A DNA stretch of 64,000 bases from Thamnidium elegans (lineage: Eukaryota > Mucoromycota > Mucoromycetes > Mucorales > Mucoraceae): contig JAIXMG010000022.1 in NCBI GenBank assembly GCA_025201345.1, positions 434,001 to 498,000 on the forward strand, given 5' to 3'. How positions within the stretch are numbered: position 1 is the first letter of the stretch; each line of letters opens with the position of its first letter. The notes under the pieces are model-generated. The model was not told the DNA's origin, ran no database searches, and saw nothing but the letters and a program-made list of their open reading frames with translations. The position numbers were made by a program, and so were the translations under genes. Shown here piece after piece: positions 32,487-44,627 of the stretch.

Positions 32487-34000
32487 TTAAAGTTTTGCTT
32501 CGTTAGATACAACATGACGCTTTAAGTAATCATTTAAAAACATCCCATTGGGATCTAATTGTTGGCGTACTCGTAGGAAATCATTAAATTTAGGATAAGA
32601 AGCCTCTAAATCATTTCTTGTTTGACCATGTGCTTTGGCCCAATGAGGACGACCATTATACTCACGCATAAGATCTTCATACCCCTTCCAATATTTTTTA
32701 TAAGGCACTGCTTTACCATAAGGTCTATACATGATAACACCAATATAGCATGTCTTTCGTCCGTAGGCGGGACTTAACCATACATCGTCTTCATCCACAA
32801 ATCGAATTTCTACGGGAAAATGTACTTTTAAATCATTTTCACTGATAAATTTATCCAATTTACGAAGCATATCAGGTGCATCCTTCCAATCAATAGCCCA
32901 TTCATTTACGTATTGAGGAAAAAGACAATCAAAGTTAAAGACTTTGTTTGATACATCAACCACTTCAATAGGTTTGGAATGCAAAGTTCTAAACATCATC
33001 TTTGTCAAGTAAGGAATCAAGTTGGTACTGTATCTGGTTATATTCAACATGGCTTGATAAGCATGGAAACCATACCAATTTTCCATAATAAAACTAGGAC
33101 CCTTTCGTGATATTTCTTTAGTAGTACGGTTCGCTCTCCAAATGACACAATCATCTGTATGAGGGTACCACCATACACGAGCATGTTCTGCTGAGTGAAT
33201 TACTGCGTCCCAATCATTCAAGACATCTGAAAATTTGTATGCTTTTTGGATTGCTTCTAATTTAAAATCGGGTTCTGCTTGTAAAGTCATACGTGTAATA
33301 ATACCCAAGGATCCTAAACTACAGCGAGCTGCTTCAAATACATCACTATTCTCGGTAGGTGAACAGTAAAGGATACTTCCATCTGCCGAAATTAAAGTTA
33401 AATCAAGAATCTAGAGAAATAATTGGTTAGGTTTTTTTTTGTGTAGCAAATAAACAATTATAAAAAAAAAAAACCTTACAATAGTTGAGAGACAACCGAA
33501 ATGAGCACCGGTACCATGAGTTGCTGTTGCCATAACACCAGCAACAGACTGGTCTGAAATAGAACCCAAATTACTAAGGGCAAGACCGTTCTCTCTCAAG
33601 ACCTTGTGTAAAGTGTGGAGTGACATACCAGCCTCTACAGTAGCAGTGCTGTTTTTACTATCTACCTTTAAGAGACGATTCATCTTGTCAATGTTGATCA
33701 TGAAACCGGGAGAACATGCCAAGTCTGAAGGTGAATGGCCACTACCAAAAGCTTTAAGGGGCTTATTCAACTTTTTAGCTAACAATATGACCTAAAAAAA
33801 AAAAAAGAAAAAAAAAGTCAAAATAATAAAAAAATTAGGGTTACAATTTTCATTACTTTTTGAACCTGTGATTCTGTTACAGGTGTAAACAATAACTCTG
33901 GTGTACATTTAAAAGTTTTAGCCCAATTTTGAAAGGTAAAGTTATCAACTGCAATTTGCTGAAGTTCAGGTTCTAATTGTTCAATCTGATAAGGGCCCAT
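32487..34000 (-). CDS. ALO1: D-arabinono-1,4-lactone oxidase
   Basis: Three exons in phase 0: 34000-33845, 33791-33480 and 33410-32487, giving 463 residues. FAD-binding PCMH fold with the flavin-attachment histidine in GSGHSPSDLACS, followed by SLHTLHKVLRENGLALSNLG and THGTGAHFG. The ALO C-terminal domain has EIRFVDEDDVWLSP, the HWAKAHGQ motif and MFLNDYLKRHV. The enzyme makes D-erythroascorbate from D-arabinono-1,4-lactone in fungi, transferring electrons to oxygen with H2O2 release; plant and animal relatives make ascorbate. Yeast ALO1 is mitochondrial outer-membrane associated. No clear transmembrane segment is seen here. Convergent with the P-protein gene, 71 bp apart. Confidence 0.92.
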
Positions 34001-34530
34001 GATATTTTCTTAATATTTGTAATACTAATTAAAAAAAAAAGTGATGAAAAAGAATGGTAAAATAACGCCTTTATTTATTAAATTTCCGCCTTTTTAAGAG
34101 AGAGAGAGTTAAAACCCTAGAAAAGAATCCCAGACGCGGACAACTAAATGAAGATAAGTGGGACACAGCACACTTCATCGAGTCGTATAAGCACTGAGCG
34201 AGTTAATACTACATTTTTTGATAAATAGAAGTGAATAGATAAATCTTGTGAGCGAGAATTTCAGACCGTATCCTACTCTTAAAGGTGGGGCACTTTCTTT
34301 TAGAAGGGACGGTAAAAATATTGCTATTTCAGAATAACCCTTGGTCGTTATTAGCTTTTAACAGCTCTAGTGATGAAGAAAGAAAGAAACAGTATTACGA
34401 CGCACTAAAATTAAATATCGCAAATACACTTGTCGGATACATATTAATGGCATAAACGCTTTATATCAAACTTCAAATATTATAACTAAAATCAAGTTTT
34501 ATTACTATATAATAACTTTTTTTATTATCG
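34001..34530. other. Intergenic upstream of the lactone oxidase
   Basis: About 530 bp, with a GA-rich tract at about 34096-34110 and otherwise mixed AT-rich sequence. It should hold the ALO1 promoter. No gene recognised. Confidence 0.4.
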
Positions 34531-34857
34531 TCAGTCCTCGTCTTCTAAAGTAAATGACAATTGCTCGTTAAGCTCCACTTCTTCTAAACATAGCGTATGT
34601 ACCATAACTTCTTGTCCTCTTTCAAAAAAGTAAAATTTGTACATCTCTAAAAAACCATTTTTAATTGCTTCCTTCGATGTAAATTCGAAAGAATACGTAT
34701 TATTTCCGGTATAAATTGATCCTTTACGACTAAAATGTATATCTTGTTTAAATCCAAATGATCGGATAAACTGTAAACCTTTCTCTGCGTCCTCAAAGAT
34801 ACCAATTGTTGTTTTCCCGAAACCTGCGGAATAAGTGTACATATGCCAAACCCTCAT
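34531..34857 (-). CDS. Small protein of unknown function
   Basis: A 108-residue ORF from the ATG at 34857. I do not recognise the family. The sequence is well-behaved: mixed aromatic and charged residues (MRVWHMYTYSAGFGKTTIGI, then FRSKGSIY-type segments, then MYKFYFFERGQEVM) with an acidic C-terminus. The ORF is open upstream to 34974 and that extension would add a hydrophobic leader, but it runs through AT-rich promoter-like DNA, so I prefer the shorter form. Genes lie on both sides. It may be one exon of a larger gene, but no adjoining coding exon was found. Confidence 0.4.
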   Translation of the reverse strand: MRVWHMYTYSAGFGKTTIGIFEDAEKGLQFIRSFGFKQDIHFSRKGSIYTGNNTYSFEFTSKEAIKNGFLEMYKFYFFERGQEVMVHTLCLEEVELNEQLSFTLEDED

Positions 34858-35508
34858 TTTTTTAAAGAGTATTCTTTGGCGAAGATAAAATAAGAGCGAA
34901 AAATATATTTCGACACAAGAAAATAAAGAAAGTAAAAAGAAGAGAATAACCAGGTATTGTGAAATATCTAACATTAGTAGTTAAATAAATACTCAAATCA
35001 AATAAAAAAAAAGAAAAAAAAAAGTATTATCTTTGAGGTAAACTAGAATTATACCTGTTATTTTCCCCCCAGTTTTTATTAATTCAAAATATTCGAGTAA
35101 CTATATCAATAAGTATTTATCAATATTTTTTCCTCGATACCTTCGTAAATTGTCGTTTCCCGAAGCGGAAAACCATTACACCCAAATTTTTGTTTCTCGA
35201 ATGACTGAAATTTGAAAAAAAAAAAAAAAAAAAGTGGGTGTAAGATATTCCTTATTAGGAAATTTAGTGGGTGACATTTAACGATTCTCTTACAATAGAG
35301 TACAGCATTGGAATTATATTATAAGTTTACATTCGAACGAGCTTCTGTAAATGATGTCTAATTCAAAAGCAATGTTTAGACACTCAAAGTAAATAAACGA
35401 AAGTAACAGTATGCGAATTATTTTTTCAGAAGTGAAAAAAAAAAAACTTGGTGCGAAAACCTGGTGCGTCTATCTTTCCCTTTTTTTTTACACTTTTTTT
35501 TTTTCAAG
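34858..35508. other. Divergent intergenic region
   Basis: About 650 bp with A and T runs (35220-35233, 35435-35447) and no gene or RNA recognised. Confidence 0.4.
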
Positions 35509-36256
35509 ATGATTCCCACAGTCGTTGCAAGATCTCCAGAATTAGTTCAAAAGGTTTTAAAGGTATATACGGTAAAAAGACTCGTTTTAATATTTAAAGG
35601 TAAATTAATATTGAGATAATACAGAGCTTTTTATCTGCAGGTGGTTATGATTCACTTGTCCTTCCAGGGGTAAAAATATCCTTTTTTTTTTAAAAAAAAC
35701 TGTTAATAAGTTTTTTTTTTCGGTGTAGCTTAAAGTAGTCAATAGCAAAAGTGGTCAAGTATCTGCTGAATTTCAAGTTGAGAAGTATCATTTGGTAAGT
35801 AAATAATAAAAAAGCTAATAATAAAAAGCTAATTTAAACTAGAACCGACTCGAGTCAGTGCATGGTGGGTTATTAGCCACAGTTGTAAGTTGAAACAAAT
35901 GAAATCACGTGCATAACTAATACAGGTAAAAAAAAAGGTAGATGTTGGAGGGTCTTTGGCTATCGCATCAAAAGGATTATTTGCTACTGGTGTAAGTACA
36001 GATATTAATATTAGTTATATTTCTGGTGTGAAACAAGGTGAAACGATTCAAGTTGAAGCTCGTGTCGATAAATTAGGAAAAACATTGGCGTTTACTACTG
36101 TAGAATTATTTTCCAACGGTCGTTTAGGTATATAAAAAAAAGTACATTTATTTTAACACTGTGCTAATAAATATATAAAAAATAGTTGCTTTAGGCCGCC
36201 ATAATAAATTTGTTGCCAAAGCATATGATCATTCCGAAAATATACTTGGAAAATAA
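35509..36256 (+). CDS. ACOT13-like hotdog-fold thioesterase
   Basis: Six short exons: 35509-35562, 35625-35669, 35729-35794, 35843-35884, 35938-36127 and 36186-36256, giving 155 residues. The hotdog signature SVHGGLLATVVDVGGSLAI straddles intron 4 and contains the HGG and catalytic Asp of the 4HBT/ACOT13 family. Later segments, TDINISYISGVKQGETIQVEA and a closing VALGRHNKF, are typical. These enzymes hydrolyse acyl-CoA thioesters; ACOT13 relatives are mitochondrial or cytosolic tetramers. Exon 5 has two in-frame acceptors (CAG and AAG, nine bases of coding sequence apart plus the repeat), and I chose the downstream one because it keeps the motif compact. The gene was too fragmented to appear as a long ORF. 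Confidence 0.87.
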
Positions 36257-36465
36257 ATAAATCTTTTTTTAGTGATAGATGTATACTTTTTTTAAAAAAA
36301 AAAAAAAAAAAAATAGAGAATAAAACGCGGAAAACGCGTTTTATTTAGGACTCCGTTTTGTATCTCGCAAAACGCGTGGAGATAGAAAAAAAAAAAATAG
36401 GTTTTTTCTTTTTTGAGGTGCATTACTCCACTGACAATAGGCCCTTTCACTCCGCTTTCCAACAC

Positions 36466-36499
<34 letters not shown>

Positions 36500-36516
36500 G
36501 TTATACAGAAAAAAGA

Positions 36517-37336
36517 ATGACCTTTTCTATTTTACCACAAGTTGATGAACACAAACATCGTCACCAAACGAATTTATATACCCCTTCAACCCTTAATTAT
36601 CAAGAAAACCCCGTCGCATCGCAAAATGATGTATCAAAAGTGAGTACAAGCCCAAAACATTAAAAATCGCTTTTTTCTTTTTTTAATTGACTGATTTTTT
36701 TATTATATATGACAGCATTTGAAGTCATTGCAAGTAAGGCTTCATTTTGCCCGATTCAAACTGAATGAAGGCTGGGAAACCTCGACATTATTAGATGTAG
36801 AACAACTATGGAAACAAAAGCAAAGAAAGTCAATAAGGGAAATACCAAAACCTCGATTCACGCAACGAGATATTATTGATAAACGTGTATTTATACCTTC
36901 TCCTGGTGCGAAACATGCCAAAGTGAAAAAGGCTAAATTAGTGAGAACTTATTCTAATCCAATAACTAACTCAAAGCCTGCTCTTTATTTTCACCATTAC
37001 AAGCATGCCCCAAAGCAACAGGAATCAACTGATTCTTCTTCCTCTGACTGTGAAAACTCTACTAGATATATAGCACCACCTTCACTTCCTTCTCCACCAC
37101 TTAGAAATTCGTTGGACTACTTATCATATGCTATTGCTATGACCGAAAATGATCCTGGTATCTCTTCTCAACCATTACCTGATATTAGCGACATAGAACC
37201 AAATTTAATTGATGAATTAGATGTTGGTTCTACTACAAGCACTAAAAGTAAAAAAAACAGCCCATTATCATCACCTATCACCTCTGCTGCTAAGGCTATC
37301 ATGATGTTTATAAACCACCCAACACCAAACAATTAA
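36517..37336 (+). CDS. Possible WHI5/NRM1-like cell-cycle transcription repressor
   Basis: Two exons: 36517-36639 and 36716-37336, giving 247 residues. The segment SLQVRLHFARFKLNEGWET at residues about 45-63 resembles the GTB motif (LxxRLxxAxYKxxxGxE-like) by which Whi5 and Nrm1 contact SBF/MBF. The remainder is disordered: basic, Ser/Pro-rich, with SP and TP sites and an LDYLSYAIAMTE stretch near residue 180. Whi5-type proteins are short, mostly disordered G1/S repressors regulated by phosphorylation, which fits. No other domain is visible. The assignment rests on one motif. Confidence 0.5.
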
Positions 37337-37420
37337 TCGCCATATATATATCTCCTTTTTTTTTCTTTTTTTCTTGTTTGCTCTTTAATAAATTCTCTTA
37401 ATTTATCCCCACTACCTAAA

Positions 37421-37446
37421 AAATAAAATAAAATAAAATAAAAAAA
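37421..37446. repeat. (AAAAT)n microsatellite
   Basis: Tandem AAAAT units between two convergent genes. Confidence 0.7.
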
Positions 37447-37586
37447 TATAAAAAAACCCACTCAAATCGCGCTTTGAACGCGTTTACTGTACGTGTTCTT
37501 TTAAAAAAAAATTGTTTCGCGATATATATTTTTATATTAAATAACTGTAAATTCTTTTTTTTTTTTTTTAAAAAAAAAAAAAGGGT

Positions 37587-40500
37587 TTAAAATGCTCCTT
37601 CAGGGAATGGTCCATACTGTGCAATATCATCCTTCTTTTCTCCATTAAGGTCATAAGATATACGTAAACGAAGTTTAACCGTAGTCTACATAATTAAAAA
37701 AAAAATTAGCCTTACATACATATCTATAAATATTTATATAACTCGCCTGTTGTGGGTTATTAATTCTCATAATTTGTTTTTCAGTCGTATTAGGTCTAAC
37801 TGTGGTATTGCTTGCAGCATTCATTTGTAAACGTTGACTTTTTGGTACAGCAGCTTGGAATTGCAAATCACTAATCACACCTTGAGACCCATTATTTGAG
37901 AACAAAACTTGGATATTGATAATTGCTGGATTGGCACGATCTCTAGAAGGCAAAAGTCTAATTGTCAATCCATTCTTTGTGTATGCTTCATAACCTTGGG
38001 CAGAAGGTGCGGGTGCAGATGCGGGTGCAGGTGATCCCATAGCGGGACTCGTAGGTAATGATTGTCCTAATCCTGCAAGTGAATCAAGACCATAATTTGT
38101 AGAATTGGCAAGAGGTGATGTAGGTTGTTGAGGTATAGTTTCACCACCACCTAAAAGATCCATTAAACTATTATGATTACTTGTACTAGTAGTAGTAGTG
38201 GCGGTGGTGGTTCTAGCAGGAGAGGAGGGCACAGGAGATGAAGAATCTCCGCCACCAAACAAGTCTGCTAAAAGGTCAACATTGGATGTCTTTGGTGGTG
38301 CAGGAGAGGATGTAGTGATAGGACTTTGAGGCATCATATCGACTGACTCTACATCACCTCCACTGGTACCAACACCCATAAGGTCCAAAAGTAAATCTTG
38401 GTCACTAGGACCCACTCCTCCAGTAGATGTACGACGAGCATTACTGTTATTAGAAGGACTAGATTCAATAATGGTACGAGCTTCAGGAATAGGCATACGT
38501 TCCAAAACAGCAGGACGAATGGAATCATAAGAGAACAAGTTGGTGTATTCTACAGCACGTTGTTGAATTTCAACTTCCATACTAACTGTATGCTGCAAAA
38601 GTAATTCCTTGATCTTATTTTGAGCATTTCCTTCAGATAAACGTGATGAGAGTTTCATAAGTGCAGTCATGACATATTCACGAGTTACTTGGTTTGCATA
38701 AGGTCCCATTAAAATTGATTCCAATAATCCAACAACTGAGTAATCAGTTACTTCTATAACAACTCCTTCTTCCTCTTCAAAATTTCCACTGTCAACCAAG
38801 ACATCACCATATTCACCGATAACCCAAACACTAGCTAAAACTAAACCCTCCTATATTTATATTTTAGATTAAGTAAAAAAAAAAAAAAAGAAAAAAAAGG
38901 TATTATATATATTATGCGTACCTGAGAAATATCTTGTTTCAATGCAGCAAATAATTTTTGAACAGTATATTGATGTAAATCAGAAGTTTGTGCAATAAGA
39001 CGAATGAAACCAGCAAGTACTTCTTCTCTAATAAAACTACCAGCTAATTTTAACATACGTAACATTGTATCAATATGCCATCTTTGATTAGGAGCAAATC
39101 TTTCAGCGGCCAAAGAGATCTTTGTAGTCATGCCTTGCTTAAATTCAGAATCAGCTACTTCTAAAAATGCAAGTAATTCACGCGTGAGCACACGAACATT
39201 TCCTTCATTGATCAAAGCAAAACTCAATTCTAAAGCACGACGACGAATAGAAATATCACCATCACGAAGACAATCAAGAATAATGTTACGATGTCTTTGA
39301 ACAGCTTGTGTTTCAATACCCACAGTCTTGTTTAAAGTTTCTAAAGCTACATATCTATTATATATAATCCCTCCTTATTAGTCACTAATAAATGTGTTAT
39401 ATTTCCCCCATCATACCTGATATTATTATCTCTGTTACTCAAAAACTTTCCGAGAATATTAACAGCCAATACACGTAAACCAGCTTCACTTTGAATATCC
39501 ATAATAGTCAATACAGTTTCATACAAAATTGAGTTACCAACATTCTTGGTACTTTCAGTATTGGTTGCCACTTGAGCTAAAATATCATTCATGGATTCAG
39601 ATGCTTCACGATCATTCTTGGCAAGAATACGCAAGAGACGAAGGATCTTGACTTGAAGGAAAGGATCTGTGACACCTGTAACATCATGTTCAGGCGAGAA
39701 GCCTGCACTAGCAAGATTCTTAAGATGTCTGACTAAAAGAGGTACAGCCTATTTTTTTCATATATTAATTTATTTATTTTTTCATGCATTTTTTTATTTT
39801 TTATTTACCTTTCTAAAGATGACAACGTTTTCAGGGTTTTGTTGACACATTTCAGTAACCAAAGTAATACCAGTAATAAGAACACCATGACTACGATCAT
39901 TTAAAAGTGATTTAGATCTTGAAATGAAATTTTCATGAAGTTCAGGAACTCGAAGAATAACTCTTAAAGCACATAATGCGGCCTAATCATTATTATTTTT
40001 TTTTAACTAGTAAGGTACTTTTTTTTCTTCCATTTACTAAATATAACCTTATGTTCTTACCTTCTTACGGATATAAGTGTTGGAACTACCCATAAGCTTT
40101 TCAACTTCAGAACATAAATCACGAGCCATTTCAGAAGAAGAAATGTTACCCATGGTACAAAGTGCTAAACCGACAATAAACATATTACTATGGTTTAAAT
40201 CACTAATTTTTTTTTTAAAAAAAAGATTAATATAAACATATACGATATATAAAAATAAAACTTGATTACTTTTTCAAACTGTTTGTTACTAGAGTCAATA
40301 CTTCGGTCTTTTCATCGATTAAAAGCATGATACCTAAATAACCTAAACGCTTGTCAGCGTATTTAGGACTAGCTACCAACTTTAAACATTCCATTTGACC
40401 AAAATGAGCAGGATAACCGAGCATATGAATATAAAGCAACTTTGCTACATTGGTGTGACGCGTGTCAGGATTTTCGTTTTTGAATGCTGTTCTAATGTTG

Positions 40501-40724
40501 GCACTTTCTTTTTGAATAACTGCTCTTTCTTCTGCTGCTGTCTTACAAGCTCTAACAGCTTTGATGAGATCTAATTTTGTTTATATAATTTTTTGTAGTT
40601 AATAACGTTAAAACTCGGTCTAATAATAGTTTCTCTTGTTCATCTTTTATTCTTTACCTTTCAACCTAAAAAGTGGAAGTTTCGCAAGAATTTCTTGCGA
40701 AATTTTATTAATACTGTTCATCAT
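37587..40724 (-). CDS. APL4: AP-1 complex subunit gamma (gamma-adaptin)
   Basis: Eight exons: 40724-40658, 40570-40270, 40202-40061, 39982-39809, 39748-39417, 39354-38922, 38850-37747 and 37685-37587, giving 883 residues. The alpha-solenoid trunk carries hallmark segments: [57 protein letters not shown] and [11 protein letters not shown] flexible hinge rich in Ser, Pro and Thr with [17 protein letters not shown] and SLMDLLGG repeats follows (nt about 38160-38420), and then the gamma ear. AP-1 sorts cargo with clathrin at the trans-Golgi and endosomes. The last intron (37686-37746) begins GCGAGT, a GC-AG intron. The first exon carries an 11-bp inverted repeat. Gamma rather than alpha is shown by the ear and hinge motifs. 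Confidence 0.93.
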
Positions 40725-41927
40725 CTTGAAAGAATTGAAGTCTTTTTGTAACTGTTTAAAATAAAAATAGACGGTTCCCTTTTTTCGTTCTTTCTTCTAG
40801 GAAGCGAGATTAAATGGGCTTTACAATGGAAAGTTTTCAATGAGAGAAAGGAAAAAAGTAGATGAAACTAGAATTATAAAGTATTGGTTCAAAACTTCAT
40901 ATTAACACAACTGTTAGACGTCACGAATTGAGAAATTCTGGTTTTTAAAAAAAAAGGGGACATGCGATAGAAGAGAATGTATCACGACGTATCTAATTAA
41001 AAAAAAGTAGGATAGCCCTTTCAATACTATCAGTTAAGGTGCCTTACAGATTTGTTCGTTGTAAGAAAATACCTATTTTCTATTTTGATGTATATTTAAT
41101 TTTTGGGAAATCTTTTCTGGATTTGTTTTTATAAAGTTTGAGTTTATAAATGGAGAACAAGTTAATTATTTCTACATTAGCGATAAAAGCTTATATTCGT
41201 CTGAATTTTCAGAAAGATATCAAAATCCCGTCTTCCCCATTATAGCATTAATATGCAAAAAATTGAAATACTCGTTTTGTATGATTTTGACATAGAAAGT
41301 GCTGTGATGCTTCGTCGCGGGAAGCTTCAAGAACCCTACGACATAAGTGGTGACAGTGAAATACCCACTTATATATTTTATATTATAAATTAGATAAAGA
41401 TATCGTATGTTTAATGTTTAATAACATCGTTTAGCAACGGTTTTTATTGCGCTGTAAAATTTAAGCGACAAATGCGTCTTTATTCTTTTTTTCTAAAACG
41501 ATTATAACTAAGATTGATGTATAATTAAATTTTCGCTTTAGAATTCAATACCAAGTATCAATAGGTGACTTCTTTACATGTCCTATATATTATACATAAT
41601 TGACCATTCAAAGCCTTTTTTAAGATGAAAAATAAATGTCTTTTAAACGAATAATTCCATTCTACATATTCGAATTCAGTCTTCGCATATCGTGATAAGA
41701 CATATTGATTCCAGAAAATGTATCAATGCATGTGTCACTGGTAACTGAGACCTGTAGTCGTTTCTCGTATGTATAATTTCAAATTTAAAAGAGGATTTTT
41801 AGGCTTTAAACTTATTGAGGATTAAGTAAATCAGTTAGTGAACGCATAAAATAATGGTCTTTTACATTGAAAAAAACCTCAAGTACGTCTCACGATATTG
41901 AGAAAATTACAAAAAAGAAATGAAAGA
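40725..41927. other. Intergenic, no gene seen
   Basis: About 1.2 kb between the AP-1 gamma start and tRNA-Thr. AT-rich, no ORF of interest, no repeat recognised. Confidence 0.5.
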
Positions 41928-42000
41928 TGCCTTCTATCAGAATTGAACTGATGACCTTCTGCTTACTAGGCAGACGCTCTGCCAACTGAGCCAAGAAGGC
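41928..42000 (-). tRNA. tRNA-Thr (anticodon AGT)
   Basis: Minus strand, 73 nt. The acceptor stem pairs GCCTTCT with AGAAGGC and the discriminator is A. The D arm contains GGCTCAGTTGGCAGAGC. The anticodon arm is TCTGC-CTAGTAA-GCAGA with anticodon AGT. The T arm is ATCAG-TTCAATT-CTGAT. No intron. A TTTTTT terminator follows (plus A run at about 41911-41916). Confidence 0.96.
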
Positions 42001-42904
42001 GAATTCATATTTTGAATGCTTTTAAAAGATATATATTTTAAAAATAAAAATAAGCCAATCAGAGGTTTTCGATCACATGATTTGTGTAATTACGCGCTTT
42101 AATTGGATGTATTTTGTGTAGCCACATGAATATTTGGTTTTTATTTCATAAGTATAATAACGTAGAACCGTTTTTCTTAAACTTTTTCGGTAGAAAAAAG
42201 TGTTCAGTAGTTTTTATACAGCATAAAGTTTAAAAGGAGATATTTAATAAGTTTTCATTTAAATAATAGTAGGTATCTATAAAAAAAGAGGGATTTATTG
42301 TTGCTTGTGCGATGTACTGTGAAGTGAATTTCGTACTTATTTTTTTGTTCGCTGTGAGATTTGTTAAGAGAGTTCATAAGCTTCAAGAATTCTGGTGGTC
42401 ACTTCATCCTCAATTGAATATTCAGCTAACTTTATCAGATCAAGGCCACTGTCAACAAAGAAAGAAACTTGATGAACTTGGTAAACTTGGTAAACTTGAC
42501 TACCATTTATGTTCTGAAAGATTTCATATGACCGTTTTGTCAAAATGTTATAGTTCTTTATCAATCTAAATTCACGTAATAATAATTAAAAAAATATTAG
42601 GATAAGATATTGTTTCAAATAATTAAAACCTTGTTCATCATGTTCCAAATGTTGTTGTAGTTCACTTTACGATGAGGTTTTCTATCATCGTAGGAATCAT
42701 CAACCCTCACTATGTCAATTCTAATTTGATGAGGCGTTGTCTGTTCCTATTGATGATTTTCCAGCCGTAAACACAAGCTTCGTTGATAGCATTGAGGCAT
42801 TCATTCCTATCTTTCGCTTAAAAAAAAAAGAAAAAGAAAAAAGAAGATAGAACGGAAATTGAACAATAAAGGGGATTGCATTATATACATTTTATTCTTT
42901 TTTT
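42001..42904. other. Intergenic with short decayed-looking ORFs
   Basis: About 900 bp between tRNA-Thr and EAF6. Short ORFs occur on both strands at 42312-42569, one reading VDSGLDLIKLAEYSIEDEVT, and a further open region near 42640-42770. They resemble coding remnants but no family was recognised. Confidence 0.35.
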
Positions 42905-43647
42905 CTAAATATCTAGTTCATCATCACTATCTCTGCCTGCAGAGCTCTTTTTCTTTTTTAGACTACCACCTTCGTGCCCTTTAAGTTTACGTTTCTTTTC
43001 TCTTCTAGTTGATAATGATGCAACTGATCGATCATCCTGACTTGAGTCTTGGTCCTTTTCTTCCTTTTGCGCTAAAGCCTACAAAGAAAAACACATTAAT
43101 TTTTTTGGTGGAAATTGAAGGCTATAATTCTATAGTAGTGTTACTTTTTGATATGTAGAAGAAGATAAAGAGAAAAGTCGATCTAATTCTGTAAACTTTG
43201 GCTTTCTACGATCGGGTCTATTGGTCAAATAACCATCAAAACCACGAATAATATTACCGTTTTGTTGTGTATCTTCTAAATAAGACCCTTCAAAGGCATA
43301 AATTGCATTTTCTAAATTTATCTGTCGTAATAGTATATTAAAAAAAAAACCCGGTTTTTTTTTATTTATTTATTTATATTAATTTACCAAATTCGTATCC
43401 ACTTGTTTTTTTCTAGCTAATAAAGCTTGTAATTCATGCTTTACTTCCTCGTATTTTTGTCGAGTAACCTGAGGCGGCTCAGCTGGCAACTCTGTACTTT
43501 GTGTTGCATTCTAAACATGAAGGAAAATTAATCGATGGAAATATTTCAATTAACTCTCATCTCTCTCTTTATTATTATTCAAGCTTTTTTATTTTATATT
43601 TTTTTTAAAGCTAGTCTTCTTACGTTAGTTTCTTTTATATCTGGCAT
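42905..43647 (-). CDS. EAF6: Chromatin modification-related protein EAF6 (NuA4 subunit)
   Basis: Four exons in phase 0: 43647-43624, 43510-43388, 43321-43145 and 43078-42905, giving 165 residues. Exons 2 and 3 encode the EAF6/MEAF6 core: a coiled coil [19 protein letters not shown], then [17 protein letters not shown], then [14 protein letters not shown] and [16 protein letters not shown]. Exon 4 is a basic-then-acidic tail with several Lys/Arg clusters likely to act as nuclear signals. EAF6 belongs to NuA4 and related histone acetyltransferase complexes. The tiny 8-codon first exon was placed on the basis of a good GTAAGA donor and phase; other first exons are possible. None of the exons exceeds 60 codons. 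Confidence 0.9.
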
Positions 43648-44627
43648 TATATATTATATATACTCGAATGTTGCCTCTTTGTTATTATTATTCACTTTTG
43701 TACAAAAAAAAAAAAAAAAAAAAAAAAAGTTAAACATTTCTTCAATTTAATCGAATAAAAGAGTCACATGAGTAACAACTAAAAAATAACTCTAATTAAA
43801 AAAGTATGCAAGGGCTGAATAGACTTCTTCCTTCTGGGTCTTGAGTCTAGATTTAAACCATGAGTTACAGAGAAAAAAGAAAAGGCAGCAGGTTCTTTTT
43901 TTAAATGTTGGTTATAAATACTTGGGAACATGGTTCTATCGTGACAGATACCAGCTACAGCTGTCATACGATTCAAGTCATGGCCGTGCCTGAACCAAAT
44001 CGATAAATTAAAATAGTTACTGTTAAAAATCACTTGATTTGTTATGTAATATTTTATAGAAAAGAGCTACATATAATCACCTTCAATAGTTAGCGTATTA
44101 TTGATGATACCATCTTTAGTAAGTAAATTAATTAGGGGCATCCTTACAAAAAGAGATATTTTATTTATTTTATACAAGTACATAGTAAATATTTGATACT
44201 TATATTAACATGTGCACGTATTTTGAATGTAATATTTAACTAGAAAGAGTAAAATCATGTAGCTACTATTTGCACATAAAAAAAAAAGAAAGTAGTGTGT
44301 ACAAATTACTTCTCAAAAAGGGTAATACAGCGGGGCTTATATGTATTATTTCACTTTTTTTTAGTAGCCCTTCTTTTGTAACTTTTTTTATTTATTTCCT
44401 TTTCTTTTTTTTTTTTTTTTTTTTTTTACTCACTTTATAGTTCAAGGCACAGTAAAAGTAAATATATATATCTAGCGTATAAAGCTATACTTTTTTTTTT
44501 CTTACATGCTTATATAAATAATATACGATGAATACTTATTTGTCTTTTTTTACTTTTTTTTTTAAAAAAAAAAAGAAACTCGATATATTTTTAAAAGCAT
44601 CTTGTAGTATTTTAAAAAAAAAAGAAA
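43648..44627. other. Intergenic region, divergent promoters
   Basis: About 980 bp with long A/T runs. A minus-strand open stretch at 44033-43779 contains FRHGHDLNRMTAVAGICHD, and a short ATG-led segment lies near 44140, but I could not join them in frame or name a family. Confidence 0.35.

Noticed and set aside
34858..34974. Extended start for the 34531 gene
   Set aside because: The extra residues are a hydrophobic translation of promoter-like DNA; kept the inner ATG.
42312..42569. Short ORFs on both strands (for example VDSGLDLIKLAEY)
   Set aside because: Fragment-like, no family identified and no intron links found.
43779..44033. Minus ORF with FRHGHDLNRMTAVAGICHD
   Set aside because: Could not be joined in frame to the nearby ATG-led segment; function unknown, may be a relic.
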